NCBI GenBank assembly: GCA_000827325.1
Contig: KN832885.1
Span: 964,501-1,028,500, forward strand
From: Oidiodendron maius Zn
Taxonomy: Eukaryota > Ascomycota > Leotiomycetes > Myxotrichaceae
Direction of reading: 5' to 3'
DNA length: 64,000 bases
The notes beneath the pieces are model-generated. The model saw nothing but the letters and a program-made list of their open reading frames with translations, made no database searches and was not told the origin of the DNA. Position 1 is the stretch's first letter; the number at the start of each line of letters is the position of its first letter. Below, in pieces: positions 1-9,899 of the stretch. Made by a program: the position numbers and the translations under genes.

Positions 1-396
1 CCCCCAATCGTATCGATTAATGACAAGCACAGCTTCCGCGGCCGTTGTCGTGTCGTTAAATTGACTTCCGTTATCACGTTCATAGGGAGAGCCAGACACG
101 CGGAGAATCTTGCCGATTTCTACTTCTGGGTCGACATCAGAATGAGACACGAACCATGCGCAGTGGCGATTCGTGCCTTTCTCGACAAGCTGGAAAGTGT
201 TCCATGTTCCATTCTGGGCGGGAACATTGTATTCAAGGATTTGAGCCACAACTGTTCCGCCGGCATGCCTGTCAACAGCGCTGGGAAATTCTTGGATTAG
301 GCTTGAGGCGCCATGCCAGATGTTATGAAGATCGCCGTAGCAGAGACATCCAGATGTGACGGTGAATTGAGAATGAACTTGCGGTTTGGTCGTCAT
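1..396 (-). CDS. unknown protein, 3' end beyond the window
   Basis: An open frame starts at the ATG at 394-396 on the minus strand and runs 132 codons to base 1 without a stop, so only the N-terminal part is visible. It begins MTTKPQVHSQF. No signal peptide or membrane segment is seen. It has scattered His, Trp and Cys residues (GCLCYGDLHNIWHG near residue 16). I do not recognise the family. A plus-strand frame at 61-300 is the shorter antisense shadow. The absence of stops over the whole 396 bases and the normal amino-acid mix support coding. The function is unknown. Confidence 0.55.
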   Translation of the reverse strand, partial: MTTKPQVHSQFTVTSGCLCYGDLHNIWHGASSLIQEFPSAVDRHAGGTVVAQILEYNVPAQNGTWNTFQLVEKGTNRHCAWFVSHSDVDPEVEIGKILRVSGSPYERDNGSQFNDTTTAAEAVLVINRYDWG

Positions 397-1293
397 TGCC
401 AAAAGAGTATTGGAATAGTTGATGGAAGCCAAGGAATATTTACGTAGACTGTTTGTGTTGAGACATGAGGCGTGATGTGCGCAGGCGTTAAGGCGCGTTT
501 TAAGATTCCATGTGCCTGCTATTCCGCTCCGGCGGGGAGGATTTTGTCGAGCGCTACCATGTTACAAATGTAAGGCAGCAGAGGGCAGCCTACTAGGCAC
601 TACAGGTGCCTAGTATTATAGGGGCTTTACTACTTAGAGTGTGACTCTAAGGGCCGCCGATCAGCGCTGCCTAGAGGAGATTTAAGTTAACCTCGGTAAC
701 CCTTAGCTATTTAGTCGAAATACTGTACTGCATCTATTGTATTGAACCCTTTATATTATGTTGCTGGCTGAACTCTGCAACAGCCAGCCACTTGATACGA
801 TATATTCCCAAGCTTAACCTATTTTCAGCCGTCTAATAGTAAAATACCTAATTAAGAGCTTTCCGATTTTATTATCTCGTGGTTCTCGTATTCTCGGACT
901 AAAGATGTCTGTGCGATAGTTTACTAATCCCTAGATAACCGCGCAACTTGTATAACACTCACGCTTTTCTTTTGCTGCAATATCTATTATATGGCAGATA
1001 ATGAAGGATACACGTACTCATTAGCCCGCTAGGTCTCAGATCTTATAATAAGCCATACAACCTCACTTTCAGAAGCTACAAGCTACTGAATTTTGGGCCT
1101 TAGGACATGCATACTCGGCACAACACTACACTCAACATCATACTAATACGCGACTGGTGGATGGTTCCAAATTCCGGGGTTTACATCCGCGAGAGTAGGT
1201 TTTCGGATATCAAGTAGGTGTACTAGATAATTGAACTCACCCAGAAGTGTATTCAAGCTAAATTCCTTCATCACCATCCTACTATATATAGTT
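397..1293. other. intergenic, no gene seen
   Basis: About 900 bases separate the partial gene from the CFEM gene's 3' end. There is no convincing ORF. Two perfect small hairpins lie at 591-651 (separate entry). The rest is AT-rich and unremarkable. Confidence 0.6.
591..651. repeat. two adjacent perfect hairpins
   Basis: Bases 591-600 (tactaggcac) are the exact reverse complement of 606-615, with a 5-base loop. Bases 633-640 (cttagagt) are the exact reverse complement of 644-651, with a 3-base loop. Two perfect stems within 61 bases suggest a remnant of a small palindromic element. A chance origin cannot be excluded. Confidence 0.6.
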
Positions 1294-2253
1294 TCAAGTT
1301 GTCACTGTGTGTCTATCCCTCGTCTGCTCTTTGTTCCTTTGGCCAGTAAAGCACTTAACGATTTGGGGCCTGAAAAATACGCCGACAAGTATGACGACGA
1401 AAACAACCCCCCCTATTACTATACCCACGATTCCCCCTGGGGATAGCTTGCTCGACCCCTTTGAAGAAGGAGTATTATTTGAGCTCCCAGAAGTTGTAGG
1501 CGAAGACCCGGCAGGTGTAGTCCTCAAAATCGCCTCCGCTGGAGCGCAATATGCACTAAATATGCTGCTCGCGGTGGCTATATCAGATGTATCCCCTGTA
1601 CAGCGATTCGTGATGCAAGCTGACAATAGTTGAGACGCAATAGCATAGTTCTTGCACAAGCATGCATAGTTGGCGCAATCAACATACGCATCATTGTCGA
1701 CATTGAGCACGCAGTATTGAGCGCAGGTCGGCATTGCTCTATAGCCGGCTGCGGAAGTAATCTCATACGGTTTTGTTATTGGTGTTGTACTTGCAGCCAA
1801 TATCGCAGTCCCTGGAGAGCAATAGCCACTGAATATGCTACTTGCTGTCGCTAAGTCAGATGCGTCGCCAGGACAAGCGTTTGTTACACAAGCTTCCATT
1901 TGTAGGAGTGCCGTTGTGTAAAAGTGACTGCATATACAAGAATAGTCACCACAACCAGCATAGTTATTGTTCCCTGCATTAAGGACACAACCTCTAGCGC
2001 ATCCCAGCATGTCGGAGTAGCCAGCTGCATCGGTTATTATATAAGGGGCTTGACGTTTTGCGAGCTCATGTTGCAATGCAAAGGTGGAAATTTTGGGATT
2101 TGGCGTTGGGGGAGGACTACGAACAGATGATTTTGCCTTGAAACCTGTAGCGACAGGTGGGCCAGGAATTGCATGTGCTTGTTGTGAGAGGAAAGTCACT
2201 GTCGCAAGCAGATACGGTGCGACAGAGTATAAATGATTCAAAGGATTTTTCAT
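1294..2253 (-). CDS. double CFEM-domain secreted/membrane protein
   Basis: This is a 319-residue protein if started at the ATG at 2253, which opens with a signal peptide (about residues 1-28, ending QQAHA). A longer frame from 2391 would bury that signal, so the shorter start is preferred. Two tandem CFEM modules follow, each with eight cysteines in the CFEM order. The first runs from the LGCARGC segment to SGYC, the second from PTCAQYC to SAYC, and both contain the YxCxC core. A Ser/Thr/Gly-rich stalk follows, then one hydrophobic segment (GGIVGIVIGGVVFVVILVGV) and a short basic cytosolic tail. CFEM proteins act at the fungal surface in haem or iron capture, adhesion or signalling. Having two modules plus a transmembrane tail rather than a GPI signal is less common. 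No intron is needed. Confidence 0.85.
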   Translation of the reverse strand: MKNPLNHLYSVAPYLLATVTFLSQQAHAIPGPPVATGFKAKSSVRSPPPTPNPKISTFALQHELAKRQAPYIITDAAGYSDMLGCARGCVLNAGNNNYAGCGDYSCICSHFYTTALLQMEACVTNACPGDASDLATASSIFSGYCSPGTAILAASTTPITKPYEITSAAGYRAMPTCAQYCVLNVDNDAYVDCANYACLCKNYAIASQLLSACITNRCTGDTSDIATASSIFSAYCAPAEAILRTTPAGSSPTTSGSSNNTPSSKGSSKLSPGGIVGIVIGGVVFVVILVGVFFRPQIVKCFTGQRNKEQTRDRHTVTT

Positions 2254-3393
2254 CGCGTCTTGCCTCCGTTTGAAAACCGCCAGCAAGTGAAGTAATGCAC
2301 GAAACCATGGAGGCAGAAAATATGAAAATCTTAGGAACGAAGATACGCTATGACGGGGCAGAGAAGGCTCCATGAGGCTGCGGCTGAGCAATTACATTCA
2401 GCGCCATCTCTTTCACGAGCCGTGTTTGAGGCTTTTGGAGGCGCAACCACACCAATAGGACGCAGGATTTAGCGAGATAATATCGACCTGTAGTTCAGTC
2501 TATTGGGTCAGGCGCGCCAGAATTAGACTTAGCTATCAGTTATATAGGCAAGGCAACTTGGTTTATGTCCATCTCATCCAGGTTAAGGATTTTGCTTCCG
2601 CTTTAAACACATAGAACATTGTAAAGATATAGTATGTGTTTCCTTCCTGATTCTTAGATCCTGCCGGCCAATACTCCCCGCGCATAGGTATCTCTGCGTG
2701 CTCGAACAAAGTATATCCGAAAGATCCGAAGTCAGGCTCCCGAGCAGAAAATGTTGTCAAGTGATATCACGATGTTGTCGCAATAGCCTTGGCGCAAGCG
2801 TCGGGCATGGATAACACCGTATCAGGGGCTGGCTATACGACCCTTATGGCTTTGTGTGGCCAGAGAGATAGGTGTTTACCCCGCTGATTCCCTAAAAATA
2901 GTATATTCGCCAAATGTGGCAGAACTCCTTATATACAACCCACAGCCTCGCAACGAGTCCAACAATATATACAGCTATGTTCATGGGCTTTTGTGCGCGA
3001 AGAATGCTATCTACTCATCTCACTGTACTACATCGGTGTACGTTAGTACAAGAACTGTGGGGTTGTATCTTCACCTATTGCGGACACTGTGATGCTCAAT
3101 CAAAGCTCTTACCTCTCTGACCGTGACGGCAAAAGACAGATAATTTATTACAGGCGATACAATATCTACTTGTAACAGAAGATTAATGTGCGAGAAGGAT
3201 TTAATTTATAACTTTTGCTCCCTATTCGAAGCTGAGGCATGATACTCTTTTACGCCCATCAAGCTCCGCCAGAAAATAATACGGTGCCGAAAGTAATTAC
3301 GCAGTCGCAGCAAACTTCATATCCAGCACCTCGGCAGCGGCCAGCGTTGTGGCAGTCGTTTTGTGGTCTGTCATTCATCAGTATTCTCAATCT
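2254..3393. other. intergenic, no gene seen
   Basis: This is 1.1 kb between the CFEM gene start and the sugar porter stop. It holds only short overlapping frames of 60-80 codons with no recognisable domain. It contains the CFEM promoter on the left and the porter's 3' untranslated region on the right. Confidence 0.6.
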
Positions 3394-5262
3394 CTACTGT
3401 ACATTTCTTAGGGGCAAACCTTTCCATTGTCTTTTTGGGATTCCTGACGCGTAAAGTTCATCAATCTCCGCTAATGTGCGATTTGTGGTCTCTGGTCTAG
3501 TTGAGGAATCAGTACAACTTGAACAATAATAGGTCTTCATAGCATTATCGAGGATCTCACAGGTAGAAATATGCCCAAATAATTGCTACGACCATGCAGC
3601 CGCCGAACACTAGAAAGGCCTTGGCGCCTAAATTTCCCCTGCCCAGCAGATCAGCGAATATCCCGAATTTGAGAGGAGTTGCAACCTACGCATCTGCACT
3701 CGTAATTTGAGGGACAGCAAATGTAGTAATAATCGCTGTGGTATAAGACCAGAAAACTGACCATGCCACGGTGGGTTCACGAAGTCGCGCCGTCGGGATT
3801 TCTGTTGGGAGAACATATGCCCTATTCACTCATATATCAATAGTGCTCTGAACCCTCAATTCGGGGGTGAAGGTACTTACAAAGATTGGAATGATAGGGA
3901 GTTGATGAAAGAAAATATTATACACAACGAGGCAAAACCTAGCCTTTCTGACGAGGTTTTTAATCCAGCGCATGCCAATGCACCGGCGATAACGTCGATA
4001 GCAAACAGTAAGACGAAGCCAACTAGTGCAACTGGTCGTCTCCCTATCTTATCAACCAAAAATGGGCCGATGACTGTTCCTAGGAATTGGAGAAGGAAAA
4101 TGATAATGGTGATCTTGAACGGATCCGCGACGCCGCTTTGAACAAGGATGACAGTCGAATATGTTCCAACAAGGATTTGCCCGCCTACTTGTCCCAAGCA
4201 AAGCAAGGCACCAGAAGATAAAGTTCTTTCCAGGTGCGGTTGCTTTAAAATATCTGCTGGGTTTATTTCTGCACCAGTGTCTTCGTGCGAGTGGAGAGAA
4301 ATAAGTGCGGAAGATATTTCTGCCTCGACAAGTCTCATATTTCCTGCTCGAATTGAGGAGAGATTAGATTTTGCTTCTTCCATTCGGCCCTTACTTAGTA
4401 GCCACATAGGAGATTCCGTGAGCCCCAGCGTGAGTGTAAAAAGAACTACAGGTATAGTGGCTTGGACAATGAGGGGAACCTTGTACTGGCGAGAGTCATT
4501 GATCTTTTCACTGGCCCAGACTACAACAGTCGCAATGACGGAGACAGCCCCTGAGCCAGCTATAGTGAATCCCACTGCACGCGCGCGATTCCGTACAGGG
4601 ACCAGCTCTGAGAGGTAGAGTGGAGCAATATTAGTGAGGATGCTCACGCCGAAATCTGCACGGAGTTAAATCGTGTCTCTTTTATCAGTTGCAGACTAGA
4701 CTCACAGTTCCAAAATCTTCCTACCACCAATGCTCCGAGATTCGGTGCAAAAAGCTGTAGAAGAGATCCAGGAATACAACTCGTTGAGTATGCCAGCAAG
4801 AAACTCATCTTTCGCCCAAGCCACTGTTGCAGAAAAATCGAGGCAACGGCACCGAGTGCCGCACCGACGAGAGGGACTGTGATAATAAGATCTAAATTTC
4901 GGGCCTATAGATAATCAGAGGGTATATCTATATAGTAGGTTGAATATATATTACTGAAAATACAAGAGTCCCGTCAACAAGAGCTGGCCCTTGATATTTT
5001 TCGACAAATAGTGGAAGAGAAACAAGAGGAGAGGCAAATGCATTGTCGTATCCAAAGAGACCTAGGGCAAGGCCAACGATGATAACTATAAGAGCTGTGT
5101 CAGAGACGTAACCAGAGACAAAAAGAATATCTTACGATTCATCAACACGCGCCAGTTCCACCACTTTTCTTTCCCATGGACTAAGTTATCCAAGTTATTG
5201 GTCTGCTCTTCGTGGCTGACATTAGGACTAGACCCATCTCTCTTATCGTTCTCCTCTGCCAT
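3394..5262 (-). CDS. MFS sugar porter (hexose/alpha-glucoside permease type)
   Basis: The model has seven exons: 5262-5136, 5094-4955, 4904-4706, 4655-3881, 3821-3690, 3638-3561 and 3496-3394. They join in frame to 517 residues, the usual sugar-porter length, across six GT..AG introns of 41-63 nt. Diagnostic motifs are present: GLFGYDNAF in helix 1, LQQWLGRK after helix 2, SELVPVRNRAR after helix 4, TESPMWLL for the PESPRWL site, DKIGRRP in the second half and LPETTNRTLAEIDELY at the end. This indicates a 12-helix plasma-membrane sugar:proton symporter. MNRK at the first exon end and a predicted cytosolic acidic N-terminus fit the family. It is divergent from the esterase at 5891 with a 628-base shared promoter, so co-regulation is likely. 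The substrate cannot be read from sequence. Plus-strand frames at 3902-4618 are antisense shadows. Confidence 0.88.
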
Positions 5263-5890
5263 GGTAATAAACTCTCGCAGTGTACGGTATAAAGATGGCG
5301 AGGTCTCGAGGCAAATCTTTATTGTAATCCGGATCGCCAACTTTGCGTGCTAGATAACGATGATGACAATACAGCGACATAGTTTATATCCTGGGGCTTA
5401 ATGCTGCCCTTTTTTTATCAGTTTCTCCCCACCGCCGATCAAGTCACAAGTTTGAATTTTGCCGAGTTGCGGCTCGTAGAACTGCACACTGTTCCCCCAC
5501 AACTCGAAAATCCGGGGCTGTGGGGATTCTGACAGAGCAGTAGTTCAAATAACTAGTTTAGATCAGTTAATACCTCTCCAGTCATCTCACAAGAGTATCA
5601 ATACTTTCCCCGCAAACCAGTCCGAGGCGTCGAGTTCGGAGGTGAGCATGTGGAATTTTACCGAGCTTCCTTCCGAGCTTCTTTCCGAGCGGATCTGACT
5701 AGTGTCGTAGGCTAACTTCATGCGACTACGACATATACGAATGATGGAGATGGAAAATAGATATATTTTGAATCTGTTACGTTCGCAAAGTTGAATGCGA
5801 CCCGGATTTTAGTATGCATATCATATGACGCAGACGCGCTTCGAGTAATCCTAACTCCTTCACCTATTTGCTCCGCGACGTAAAGTAGAC
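5263..5890. promoter_or_regulatory. divergent promoter of sugar porter and esterase
   Basis: The two starts face away from each other across 628 bases. Three CCGAG words lie exactly 12 bases apart at 5661, 5673 and 5685, and a fourth is at 5622. A 7-base inverted repeat (ccccaca/tgtgggg) lies near 5491-5525. CGG/CCG triplets are the classic half-sites of Zn(II)2Cys6 factors, and such a factor is encoded 1.4 kb away. Operator function is inferred. Confidence 0.5.
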
Positions 5891-7184
5891 ATGTCTCCGT
5901 CAGCAGATACAACCCAGGCGAATGGTCCTAAGGACCTAGCCATGGCAAAGTCAGATGGCATAGAGGTCGATATCAAAAAAACAAAGGAAGGATTGGTGAA
6001 CAAGGACATTCCTAATATCATCGAGCATTATGATGCAACATACCTCGCCGTAAGCTGTCTCTGGAAATAACACTACTTGGATTAATCACTAAGGCCATAT
6101 GAAGGAAGTTTCAAAGATAGACCTAGGAAATATCAAGTCAATTGACCCCACCGATCATATTGCCATGCGGAAATGGCTGAAAGACGAATACATGCCACTA
6201 CAGAAGGCACCTCGAATCAAACGTTCTCGCACACCAGTTTCCATCGATATCAAAAATGTACCAATAACATATGGAGAAGATAATCACTTCTCGATTCGAG
6301 TCTATGACCCTGTCAATAAAGAGGCACCCTCAGATTGTCTACGGCCAGCTCTTATCATGCTGCATGGAGGTGGTTGGGTCCACGGCTATCCTGAAGTCGA
6401 TGAAGGTATATATTCACCAGCCGACACTTGTCATGAAGAATATAGTCTAATACGCGCAAAGATTTATCACAGTTCTTTGCATCTGAGCTTCGAGCGGTAG
6501 TAATAGGCGTTGATTATCGTCTAGCCCCGGAATATCAATTCCCTTTGCCTGGCAACGACTGCTTTGAAGTTTTGAATTGGGTCTCCAACAATGCAAGAGA
6601 TTATTCGATTGATACAGCGCGAGTTGGGCTATGGGGTTGCTCAGCTGGTGGGAATCTGGCTGCTAGTGTAGCCTTGCGAGACTCTGCAGAGAATGAGATC
6701 TCACGCATTCGACATGTTAGTCTTGTAGTTCCCGTTACTTGCCACCCAAATCTGCACCCTCCTGTTATACAATCGAGCAATGCTTCGATGCAGCTGTCCG
6801 AATCTGATGGCACCGTTGAGGAGGCAAGAGCAGGACTTATAAAACTTTGGGGTGAGCCATCTTAATCCCAAAAACATCCCTTGCTTACAAAAAACAGACA
6901 TGTACGCAGGAGACAAGTTTTCTGATCCATATGCATCAGTTCTTCTTGCCAAGCCCCGAAGCAATCACCCCCCGGCCCACATAACCGTTGCAGGTTGTGA
7001 TAGATTGCGAGATGAAGGTATCGCGTATGCTCTTTTGCTTCGGAATGCTGGCATTGATACGCAGCTGGAGATTGTCCCTGGCGTGCCTCATGGTGTGACC
7101 GTTTCACCTATAACACCCGTGGCAGAGCAGTTATTTCGCAATCAGATCCGCGTACTTAATTGTGCTCTAAATACTGACTTCTGA
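5891..7184 (+). CDS. HSL-type alpha/beta hydrolase (esterase/lipase)
   Basis: Four exons (5891-6049, 6105-6405, 6462-6851, 6898-7184) join to 378 residues across introns of 55, 56 and 46 nt. The protein has the hormone-sensitive-lipase signature HGGGWVHG (oxyanion hole), then VDYRLAPE, the nucleophile elbow GCSAGG, the acid Asp in GCDRLRDEG and the base His in VPHGV. All three catalytic residues are present. It should hydrolyse short-chain or plant-derived esters. No signal peptide is seen, so it is probably cytosolic. The acceptor of intron 1 was placed at 6104 because the nearer AG at 6092 gives an immediate stop. It is divergent from the sugar porter and convergent with the zinc-cluster regulator. 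Confidence 0.87.
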
Positions 7185-7281
7185 GGCACTTTAGCGGATA
7201 AAGGTTGTCTTTAAACACGATCATATTTAGGCTTATTTCAACCGGTCATTACAATATATCGATGTTAACTCTATACATAGA

Positions 7282-9169
7282 TTACAAGACCTCGCCATCA
7301 TTGTCGTAATATACAGTCTGGTCCTCGTACATGAGTGAGCGCGGAATATCCCCAATGCAAATCTCCGTAATACTGAGTTGAGGCGCAAAATATCTATCGT
7401 AGTCCGTCTCTGCCACCGTTTGAATGAGATGGCGGATGAGAGCGGTGCATCTCCCTACACTTCCCAGCCTCGACGAGATATTGAAGATAGAATCTGTCAA
7501 TCCGACCAATTTTCCAAGCCCTACAATCCTGAGATAGCCGGGCTTTAGAGTCTTGCTCCATGTTAGTGTTGTAGTAGCAATCATTTCGATGGTGCAATTA
7601 ATCGCCCCTTCGGACGAGGTCAGAGCAGGTTGACGAGACATTTCATTCCACCAAAGCTCGGCCAGCTTCCACTGGCGGGTTATGGCCACGTCAGCTATCT
7701 GCGTATCGGCACGTGTGTTGTGATGGCCGGCGCCATTTGCGAGTGATCTCGTAATAGAGTACAACAATTGGTCGTCGACAGTGATTTTTGCGACCTCGCT
7801 AACTTCTGTGGCAAGATGAAGGCGGGTCATGAGAAGCAGTAAATCCACGGCTTGTTTATCAGTCGTGACGATATCTGCTTCGGCAAATCCTTCCATCGTA
7901 CGTTGAAAACCTTCATTGTCATACCAAGAGAGCGAGCTGGCCGACTTCAGAGGAGTCAGGGGCCGATGCGAAATCATCCTCTTTCGTGGCGATCCGTATA
8001 TAGCAATGGTTGCTGACTCCGCGACGTAAAGAATATAACACAAGCGCTGTTGACGGATTGCACTGATTGCGTCTGGAGGCTCTCCCAGAAGATCAAAAAG
8101 ACCAATCGCCTCAGTGAGATAGAAGAACGCGCGGTTATGCTTGTCAGACACATTGTAAGCAATGAAAAGAAATAACGAGACAATTACAGTGTCTACCGAA
8201 GGGTCTTCTGCAAAATGATAATCTCCCGGACCAGTTCGCAGGTCCTCGATTGTCCGAATTAGGTATCTCATTGCGTGTTGATCATGTTGCGAAGAGAGTC
8301 GCACTTTGACTGCTTCGTTGAGCACGACGATGGAGAGAACAAGACTTCGAAACCCTTGATCGGACAAGTGCCTGTCCTCATTAATGCTTTCCATCATGGT
8401 TTCGTAATGAATAAATGGATAAGCCACATAGCCCTGATGAAAGAAGAGTGAAATCTCCATCATCAGCCTCTCTTTTGACAAGGGAAAGCCATCATGGGGT
8501 TCAATCCAAAGCCGTTGCTGCTGCTCATAGAAAAGAGCATGACTGCTTGGCAAGCTTCGCTCAGTCGGGGTCGAATCCACCTCTAAATTGAATTCCAGTC
8601 TTGAGTCCAAATCTTCGAAACGATCAATCACGAGGTTAGTTTGGGTAGGACTGTAGAACCCATTTCCTACAGAGCTGGATGTTGGCGGCGTTTCGGTGGT
8701 AGCAACTGGTGTGCACATAACAGAAGCTTCGCGAATGAAGTCGAAATTTGATAAGTAATCCTCGTCGCCATGTGATGATATTAGTCGTGGCATGATTTTA
8801 GGAGGGCATATTAAGGCTCCTCCTTCTCCAGACGCAGAGCCTGCGTCGGACGAATACTGGTACGCTCGTAGAGCTCGAAGTCGCCTATGATATAAGTAGA
8901 CTGACAAGGTAATGGGGTGAATAACTCACTTTCCTGTCTTTGGGCCTCTCTTTTGTTGTTCATCATTAAATGTGCACAGCAAATCCGTCTGAATGCATCG
9001 CTCACATCGAGTTTCGGAGGCTTCCCCATGCGATAGAGTATTCAGCGTTCTTGAACACTGTTGGGTAACTTGTGAGTAAAATGACCGGAACTAGGAGGTG
9101 TTCCATGACTACCTTCAACTTTCGCCGACGGCAAGCATCGCAGGCCTTCCCGGAAGTACTTCGGACCAT
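7282..9169 (-). CDS. Zn(II)2Cys6 transcription factor
   Basis: Three exons (9169-9113, 9057-8930, 8884-7282) join to 595 residues across introns of 55 and 45 nt. The first two exons encode the binuclear zinc cluster: CDACRRRKLKC at residues 10-20, then RCERCIQTDLLC ending at residue 47. This gives Cys10, 13, 20, 37, 40 and 47. The first intron sits immediately before Cys20. The loop between Cys20 and Cys37 is 16 residues, longer than usual. The basic linker RGPKTGKR follows. The middle (about residues 190-360) has the helical fungal-specific regulatory region, including RAFFYLTEAIGLF, as in maltose or starch-type regulators. It is nuclear and DNA-binding. Its position beside the esterase/porter pair suggests it regulates them, which is inference. 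Confidence 0.85.
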
Positions 9170-9899
9170 ATCCTAACTATCAGGACAGCATCCGGGCTTT
9201 GATTTCCGGTACAAGCAACATGCGGCTGCTTCCGGTAGAGAGGATAGATGCAGTGACGTTGAGATTGAGCATACAGCTCTTACATTCGGTTATTTATTGC
9301 CCGGTTATGAGCGTAAGGTGCTTATGGTCGCTCTTGATATGCACCAACCTTGCAGTATGTGTTCTGTGAGACGAACCCAAGCTATCATTGAGAGGTACAG
9401 TCCTACAGCTCACACATCTTTGTGGAGAAAATCGGGTGAGACTGCGGGGTTTCATCTTTCCGGGGTCTTGGCAGAAATTTGACGCCTCGTTTTACAGGTA
9501 CCAAATTGACAAGGTCGGAAGGCTATAAACATCACTTAGCGGAAATAAAGATATGAATAAAGATCTAGCAAAGTATCATGCTGTATAGAATAGGCACTAG
9601 ATTTACATGTGCCCTGGCCCTATACTCTATAGTCGGGCTTTAGGTAGATGGCTGGAAGCGATTAAGTTTCTCCGTACGCTGGCGGCTTATAAGGGGGTAT
9701 GTTTTTTAGGGGGCCGATTCAGGGTAAATCCGCTTAACCTAAAATGGTTAAATCAGGAATCACGTGTCTATCGGATCAATAAGCGACTGTGTCATTAAAA
9801 AGCGCTGAACCTCCAACAGAAACACAATTACAACTAGCTTCGAGGCATGCTTCAGTGTGAACGGCTAACAATGCGAGTTTTGCAGAATAATTACTGATT
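9170..9899. other. divergent intergenic region, no gene seen
   Basis: This is 730 bases between the start of the regulator (minus) and the GH92 start (plus). It holds both promoters and short frames only. No clear motif was recognised. Confidence 0.55.

Noticed and set aside
3902-4618. Plus-strand ORFs of 79 and 156 codons
   Set aside because: They are antisense to the well-supported sugar porter exon 4.
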